Shown here piece after piece: positions 21,895 through 26,524 of a DNA stretch of 26,524 nucleotides. Source of the DNA: Anaerolineaceae bacterium UBA700 (lineage in GTDB: Bacteria > Chloroflexota > Anaerolineae > Anaerolineales > Anaerolineaceae); contig DBMK01000172.1 in assembly GCA_002298885.1 (NCBI GenBank), forward strand, positions 1 to 26,524, read 5' to 3'. The notes under the pieces are model-generated. The model was not told where the DNA came from and did not search any database. It saw only the letters and a list, made by a program, of their open reading frames with translations. The translations under genes and the position numbers were made by a program. How positions within the stretch are numbered: position 1 is the first letter of the stretch; every line of letters begins with the position of its first letter.

Positions 21895-23763
21895 ATGGAA
21901 AAGGCCTCAAGTTTTTTAGAATCGCTAGACTCCCCCCGCCCCCTGTTATCAGACGGCGCAATGGGAACCATGCTGAACCAGAAAGGCGTCCCCTTCGAAG
22001 CCTGTTTCGACCAGCTCAACCTCACACGGCCCGCCATTGTCGCTGATATCCACCGCGAATACATCAACGCCGGCTCGCAGATAATCCAGACCAACACTTT
22101 CGGCGCCAACCGCTTCAAGCTGGCTCACGCCGGCCTGGAAAAATCCGTCGCCGAGGTCAATATCGCCGGCGTGGAGCTGGCCCGCCAGGTCATCCGGGAT
22201 TCAGGAAAATCTGTTTACCTGGCTGGTGATGTTGGCCCCTTGGGGGTACGCGTGGCGCCCTTCGGCCGCGTCCAGCCCGACCAGGCGGCAGCAGTGTTTG
22301 GCGAGCAGATCGAAGCGCTGGCCAGGGCCGGGGTGGATTTGCTGGTCATCGAGACTTTGACGGACCTCTACGAGATTCAGGAGGCCATTCGGGCTGCGCA
22401 TTCGGTTGCGCCCGGCCTGCCCGTGCTGGCCTCGATGACTTTTACCCGTGACGATCGCACCCTGCTGGGCGACGACCCGGTGAAAGTGGCCCGGCGCATC
22501 GCTGCAGCCGGCGCCGATGTGATCGGCATCAATTGTTCGGGCGGGCCGAACCAGCTCCTGCGCATCCTCAAACAGATGCGCCAGGCCGTTCCACAGGGCC
22601 GGTTCTCGATCATGCCCAATGCTGGCTGGCCGGAACAGATCGGCGGGCGGATCAAGTACCCGGCCAATCCCGAATATTTCGGCGAATATGCTCTATCCTT
22701 CTGGGATGCCGGCGCCTGCGTGATCGGCGGCTGTTGCGGCACCACGCCGCAGCACATCCATGCCATGGCGCAGGCCATTCAGGCATCTCCCCAGCCGCGG
22801 GTTGCAAATGGATTCAATCTCACCCTGCCCGAAGTTGAGGAAGCCCGGCCTTCGACGCTCGGCCCGACCCGCCTGGCCAAAAAACTGGCCGCTGGCAAAT
22901 TCGTAGTGGCCGTTGAGGTGGATCCGCCGCGCGGGCTGGCCACGCACAAAATGTTGGCCGGGGCAAGCCTGCTGGCCGAGGCCGGCGCCGACGTGATCGA
23001 CGTAGCCGACAGCCCAATGGCGCGCATGCGCATGTCGCCCTGGGCAGTATGCAATCTCATCCAGAACACGCTCAACGTCGAGACGGTGCTCCATTTTCCG
23101 ACCCGCGGCCGCAACCTGCTGCGCGTCCAGGGAGACCTGCTCGCCTCGCACGCCCTGGCGGTGCGCAACGTCTTCGTGGTGATGGGCGACCCGACTGCTA
23201 TCGGCGACTACCCGGATGCAATGGACAACTACGACCTCGTCCCTTCCGGTCTGATTAAGCTCATCAAACAGGGGTTCAACACCGGGGTCGACCACGCCGG
23301 CTCGGACATCGGCCAGCCGACCAACTTCTTCGTCGGCTGCGCCTTGAATTTGAATCCGCCGGACATGCAGGCCGAAATTAAGAACCTGTGCCGCAAGCTG
23401 GAGGCCGGCGCCGATTTCATCCTGACCCAGCCGGTGTATGACCTAAACCTGGTGACCTCTTTTTATTCCACGTTCCGTGAGAAGTGCGGTCCGCTGCCCA
23501 TCCCCTTGCTGGTAGGCATCCTGCCGCTCGCCAGCGCCCGCCACGCTGCATTCCTGAACCACGAAGTGCCGGGGATCAGCATTCCCGCCCCCATCCTCGA
23601 CCAGATGAACCAGGCGGGGGACAAAGGCGCCCGCACGGGGATTAAAATTGCGATAGAATTAATCCGGCAGGTGCAATCGATTGCCCAGGGCGTATACATC
23701 ATGCCTGCATTCAACCGGTTCGATTATGCCGCTGAGATCATCGAGGCGGTCAAGAAGGGATAA
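21895..23763 (+). CDS. Homocysteine S-methyltransferase / 5,10-methylene-THF reductase fusion
   Basis: A 622-residue bifunctional protein of the YitJ type. The N-terminal homocysteine methyltransferase domain (about 1-300) has zinc ligands C214, C280 and C281 (GINCSGGP, IGGCCGTTP). The C-terminal methylene-THF reductase domain (about 325-620) has FVVAVEVDPPRG at its start, MGDPTAIGDYP, FFVGCALN and DFILTQPVYD, the usual flavin/folate barrel segments. It should supply 5-methyl-THF for MetH and may also methylate homocysteine itself. The donor of the first domain is uncertain. It follows metH by 152 nt, occupied by the nested palindrome, and precedes coaX by 3 nt. The ribosome-binding site is weak. 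Confidence 0.93.
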   Translation: MEKASSFLESLDSPRPLLSDGAMGTMLNQKGVPFEACFDQLNLTRPAIVADIHREYINAGSQIIQTNTFGANRFKLAHAGLEKSVAEVNIAGVELARQVIRDSGKSVYLAGDVGPLGVRVAPFGRVQPDQAAAVFGEQIEALARAGVDLLVIETLTDLYEIQEAIRAAHSVAPGLPVLASMTFTRDDRTLLGDDPVKVARRIAAAGADVIGINCSGGPNQLLRILKQMRQAVPQGRFSIMPNAGWPEQIGGRIKYPANPEYFGEYALSFWDAGACVIGGCCGTTPQHIHAMAQAIQASPQPRVANGFNLTLPEVEEARPSTLGPTRLAKKLAAGKFVVAVEVDPPRGLATHKMLAGASLLAEAGADVIDVADSPMARMRMSPWAVCNLIQNTLNVETVLHFPTRGRNLLRVQGDLLASHALAVRNVFVVMGDPTAIGDYPDAMDNYDLVPSGLIKLIKQGFNTGVDHAGSDIGQPTNFFVGCALNLNPPDMQAEIKNLCRKLEAGADFILTQPVYDLNLVTSFYSTFREKCGPLPIPLLVGILPLASARHAAFLNHEVPGISIPAPILDQMNQAGDKGARTGIKIAIELIRQVQSIAQGVYIMPAFNRFDYAAEIIEAVKKG

Positions 23764-23766
23764 TCC

Positions 23767-24531
23767 ATGCTGCTGGCCATCGACCTCGGCAATACCAACC
23801 TGACCATGGGCCTTTTCGAAGGCGCTACGCTGGGCGCCCGCTGGCGCCTGGCAACCGATCAGGAGCGTATGCCAGACGAATATGGCTTGCAAATCCTGGG
23901 TCTGCTGCAGCACAGCGGCTGTTCGCCGGCTGTACTGCATGGGGTGTGCATCTCGTCGGTCGTTCCGCCGGTGACCCCTCGCCTGGAGCAAGCCTGCCGG
24001 CAGTACCTCAACCAGACTCCGCTGGTCGTCGATACCACGACCAAAACCGGCATCAAGAACCTGTACGACGATCCGAACGCAGTCGGCGCCGACCGCATCG
24101 TGGATGCCGTGGCGACCATGCAGTTGTACGGCGCCCCGGCGTGCATCGTTGACTTCGGCACTGCCACCACGTTCAACGCCCTGAACGCTGCCGGAGAATA
24201 CCTGGGCGGGGCAATTTTTGCCGGCGTGCGCATTGCTGCCGATGCTCTCGTCCAGCGCACTTCCAAACTGCTGCGGGTCGACATTCACCGCCCGCCTAAC
24301 GTGATCGGGCGCAACACCACCCACTCCATCCAATCCGGCTTCTTATTCGGATATGTCGCCCTCGTCGAAGGTATGATCGCTCGCTTCCGCCAGGAGTTGG
24401 GGCCGGAGATGAAAGTCGTTGCCACCGGCGGCCTGGCCGATTTGATTGCTCCCGAGACGAATTCCATCGACATCCTCGATCCCTGGCTCACGCTGCACGG
24501 GTTGAGGATTATTTGGGATATGAACCATTAG
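23767..24531 (+). CDS. coaX: Type III pantothenate kinase
   Basis: A 254-residue protein of the CoaX family, which phosphorylates pantothenate in the first step of coenzyme A synthesis. Motifs are the N-terminal phosphate-binding IDLGNTN, VGADRIVDA with D109, VDFGTATTFNA with D129, and the C-terminal VVATGGLADL. Length is normal. GAAGGGA lies about 7 nt before the ATG. It sits 3 nt after the methyltransferase/reductase gene and 8 nt before coaBC, so the three are very likely co-transcribed. The cytoplasmic enzyme and its neighbour coaBC cover three of the five universal CoA steps. Confidence 0.95.
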   Translation: MLLAIDLGNTNLTMGLFEGATLGARWRLATDQERMPDEYGLQILGLLQHSGCSPAVLHGVCISSVVPPVTPRLEQACRQYLNQTPLVVDTTTKTGIKNLYDDPNAVGADRIVDAVATMQLYGAPACIVDFGTATTFNALNAAGEYLGGAIFAGVRIAADALVQRTSKLLRVDIHRPPNVIGRNTTHSIQSGFLFGYVALVEGMIARFRQELGPEMKVVATGGLADLIAPETNSIDILDPWLTLHGLRIIWDMNH

Positions 24532-24539
24532 GATCTGGC

Positions 24540-25760
24540 ATGCCCAATCCCATCGCAGGAAAAAGGATCATTTTGGGTGTCACCGGCTCGATTGCTGCCT
24601 ACAAGGCAGCCGATCTCGCCTCGAAGCTGACCCAGGCCGGAGCGGAAGTTGACGTCATCCTGACCGAATCGGGCCTCAAATTCATAACCCCGCTTACCTT
24701 CCAATCCGTCACCGGGCGCAAAGCCTTCACGGACGCCGATCTATGGGGCGGCGAAGGCCACGTCACTCACGTTGCGCTCGGGCGATCGGGTGACTTGTTC
24801 GTCATCGCACCTGCCACTGCCAACACACTGGCAAGACTGGCCAACGGCATTGGGGACAACTTGCTCAACGTTGCCGCCCTGGCAGCCCGCTGTCCGGTAG
24901 TGGTGGCTCCAGCCATGGACGCCGGCATGTTCGGCCATCCCGCCACCCAGGCCAATGTGGAAATTCTGAAGCAACGTGGGGTATACTTCATAGGCCCTGC
25001 CAAGGGCCACCTGGCTTCCGGGTTGGTCGGGCTGGGCCGAATGGTTGAGCCTGACGAGGTCCTTGGGCACATCCGCTTTCTGCTCGGGCGCAACGGCCCA
25101 TTAATGGGTATGAAGGTGGTGGTTACCGCAGGAGGCACGCAGGAGCCGGTCGACCCGGTACGCTTCATCACCAACCGCTCCTCGGGTCGCCAGGGGTTCG
25201 CCATCGCCCAGGCCGCCCTGGATGCCGGCGCCGAAGTGGCGCTGGTCGCCGGGGCAACAAGCCTGGAGGCGCCGGTTGGCGTGCGTCGTGTTGACGTGCG
25301 CACTGCGGATGAGATGTGCTCTGCCGTAATGACTGAAATCCAGGGCGCCGACCTGCTGGTGATGGCTGCAGCAGTAGCCGATTTCAAGCCGGCGATGCCG
25401 GCTGCACAAAAGATCAAGAAGCGTCAGGGTCCGCCGGAAATTGTCCTCGAAAATACGGTCGACATCCTGAGCGCAGTTGCCCGCCAGCGTAGCCAGACCG
25501 GTTACCCGCGCCGTCTCGTCGGTTTTGCCGCCGAGAGCCAGGATCTGAAGAAGAATGCTGAAGCGAAGCTCGTTTCAAAACGATTGGATATGGTTGTAGC
25601 CAACGACATTACTGCCCCGGACGCCGGTTTTGAAACGCCGACAAACCGGGTCACGTTGATTTTTGCGGATGGGCTTTCCGAAAGCCTGCCTACCCTTGCG
25701 AAAGAGGAAGTTGGCGAGATTATCATTCAAAAAATCATCTCTATGGAAGGCCATCGTTAA
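24540..25760 (+). CDS. coaBC: Bifunctional phosphopantothenoylcysteine decarboxylase / phosphopantothenate-cysteine ligase
   Basis: A 406-residue Dfp/CoaBC protein. The N-terminal flavin-dependent decarboxylase (about 1-180) has GVTGSIAAYK and the catalytic His77 in HVTHVAL. The C-terminal CTP-dependent ligase (about 190-400) has VTAGGTQEPVDPVRFITNRSSG and the KIKK motif after DFKP. Two decarboxylase positions differ from the E. coli pattern: PAMN reads PAMD (D127), and the lid ACG reads ASG (S160). The ATG at 24540 was chosen because AGGA lies 6 nt upstream; the frame is open back to 24513, overlapping coaX. It makes 4'-phosphopantetheine in the cytoplasm. Confidence 0.95.
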   Translation: MPNPIAGKRIILGVTGSIAAYKAADLASKLTQAGAEVDVILTESGLKFITPLTFQSVTGRKAFTDADLWGGEGHVTHVALGRSGDLFVIAPATANTLARLANGIGDNLLNVAALAARCPVVVAPAMDAGMFGHPATQANVEILKQRGVYFIGPAKGHLASGLVGLGRMVEPDEVLGHIRFLLGRNGPLMGMKVVVTAGGTQEPVDPVRFITNRSSGRQGFAIAQAALDAGAEVALVAGATSLEAPVGVRRVDVRTADEMCSAVMTEIQGADLLVMAAAVADFKPAMPAAQKIKKRQGPPEIVLENTVDILSAVARQRSQTGYPRRLVGFAAESQDLKKNAEAKLVSKRLDMVVANDITAPDAGFETPTNRVTLIFADGLSESLPTLAKEEVGEIIIQKIISMEGHR

Positions 25761-25766
25761 AAATCT

Positions 25767-26495
25767 ATGCGCATTCTCGTCTTCTCCGACGTGCACGCCA
25801 ATTTAACTGCATTGAAAGCTGTGCTGAAAGCCGCTGAACCCTTCGACGCCGCCTGGTGCCTGGGCGACCTGGTGGGTTATGGGCCTGATGTAAACGAAGT
25901 GCTCGAGGAAGTCCGCCGGCTGCCCAATCTGGCGTGTGTTCTGGGCAACCATGATTCTGCAGTCCTGGGACAGATCGAGCTTTCTTCATTTAACAGAGAA
26001 GCACGCACTTCGATCGTTTGGACGCAAACTACGATCAGCGCCGATGGGATGAAATTTCTGCAATCCATTCCCGAAAAACAGGTGATCGGCAACGCAACCC
26101 TGGTGCATGGTAGCCCACGCAGCCCCATCTGGGAATATTTGTTGGATTCGCTCAACGCCAGCGAGAATTTCGATTTCTTCAATACCCCGATTTGTTTCGT
26201 GGGCCATACCCACATTCCCATCGCTTATTACTGGAAAGGCAACGGCAGGCCGGTAGATTGGCAGTTGCTCAGCCACGAGGACGTACCCCGCGAAAATGCG
26301 AAAATGATCGTCAACCCCGGCTCGGTCGGCCAGCCGCGCGACCACGACCCGCGCGCTGCTTACGCCATCTTCTGGCCTGACCTGGGCACCTGGAAGACTT
26401 TCAGGGTGGAGTACGACATCACCAGCGTTCAGAAACGGATTCAAAACGCCAACCTCCCCGAACGCCACGCCCAGCGCCTGATGGGAGGATGGTAA
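25767..26495 (+). CDS. YfcE/MJ0936-like metallophosphoesterase
   Basis: A 242-residue calcineurin-like phosphoesterase. The two-metal site is complete: D8 and H10 (SDVHAN), D34 (LGDLVGYG), N61 and H62 (GNHD), H114 (LVHGSP) and H147/H149 (VGHTH). NPGSVGQPRD is also typical of this subfamily. Members hydrolyse phosphodiesters or phosphomonoesters of nucleotides, but the true substrate is unknown. It starts 6 nt after coaBC and probably belongs to the same transcript. No strong ribosome-binding site is visible. Confidence 0.92.
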   Translation: MRILVFSDVHANLTALKAVLKAAEPFDAAWCLGDLVGYGPDVNEVLEEVRRLPNLACVLGNHDSAVLGQIELSSFNREARTSIVWTQTTISADGMKFLQSIPEKQVIGNATLVHGSPRSPIWEYLLDSLNASENFDFFNTPICFVGHTHIPIAYYWKGNGRPVDWQLLSHEDVPRENAKMIVNPGSVGQPRDHDPRAAYAIFWPDLGTWKTFRVEYDITSVQKRIQNANLPERHAQRLMGGW

Positions 26496-26500
26496 TTGTT

Positions 26501-26524
26501 ATGTTGGATTCAAAAAATTGGGCT
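26501..26524 (+). CDS. Start of a further gene, cut by the window end
   Basis: An ATG at 26501 is preceded by GGGAGGA (26484-26490) at about 10 nt and opens a frame beginning MLDSKNWA that runs off the window. Eight residues are too few to identify the product. The position, 5 nt after the phosphoesterase stop, suggests continuation of the same operon. Confidence 0.5.

Noticed and set aside
1..26524. CRISPR array, transposase, integrase, toxin-antitoxin or phage-defence genes
   Set aside because: No regularly spaced repeats and no such proteins are seen. The only repeat-like element is the intergenic palindrome at 21744-21865.

Overview
The window looks like chromosomal DNA of an uncultured or little-studied anaerobic member of the Chloroflexota, most likely class Anaerolineae. 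This is inferred from protein style, not from a search. The clues are moderately high GC, an actinobacterial/Chloroflexi-type inositol-phosphate synthase, proline/threonine-rich lipoproteins carrying LysM and M23 domains, selA, a multiheme cytochrome, and an anaerobe-like mix of housekeeping genes. There is no phage, transposase or CRISPR array. Nearly all of the sequence is assigned to conventional genes.

Left part (1-5.9 kb). A membrane-anchored rhodanese (minus strand) lies divergent to an OmpR-type response regulator and its overlapping sensor kinase. The kinase runs tail-to-tail, with a 14-nt overlap, into a seven-heme secreted c-type cytochrome. A tRNA-Pro(CGG) with its own promoter and a strong terminator follows, then a soluble GAF-histidine kinase with no adjacent regulator.

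Middle (5.9-13.3 kb). A plus-strand run that looks like one operon starts with myo-inositol-1-phosphate synthase. It continues with a polysaccharide-deacetylase-like lipoprotein, a HIT-family protein and three tandem paralogous lipoproteins. Each paralogue is LysM + a lysozyme/transglycosylase-like middle domain + an M23 metallopeptidase interrupted by an EF-hand-like DLDGDG loop. A bidirectional terminator closes the run. This gene triplet is the most unusual content of the window.

Minus-strand block (13.3-17.9 kb). Reading leftward from a promoter near 17.9 kb there is a small four-helix membrane protein, selA, an M24 (Xaa-Pro aminopeptidase-like) peptidase and tsaD. A hairpin and a separate osmC-family gene follow.

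Right part (17.9-26.5 kb). A complete control region holds a promoter (TTGACC-N17-TAGAAT), a SAM-I riboswitch and a terminator with a recognisable antiterminator alternative. It precedes cobalamin-dependent methionine synthase (metH). Downstream, after a 122-bp nested palindrome, come a homocysteine methyltransferase/methylene-THF reductase fusion, then coaX, coaBC and a YfcE-like phosphoesterase in tight succession, and the first 8 codons of another gene. The logic is one-carbon/methionine synthesis under SAM control, with coenzyme A synthesis genes placed behind it.
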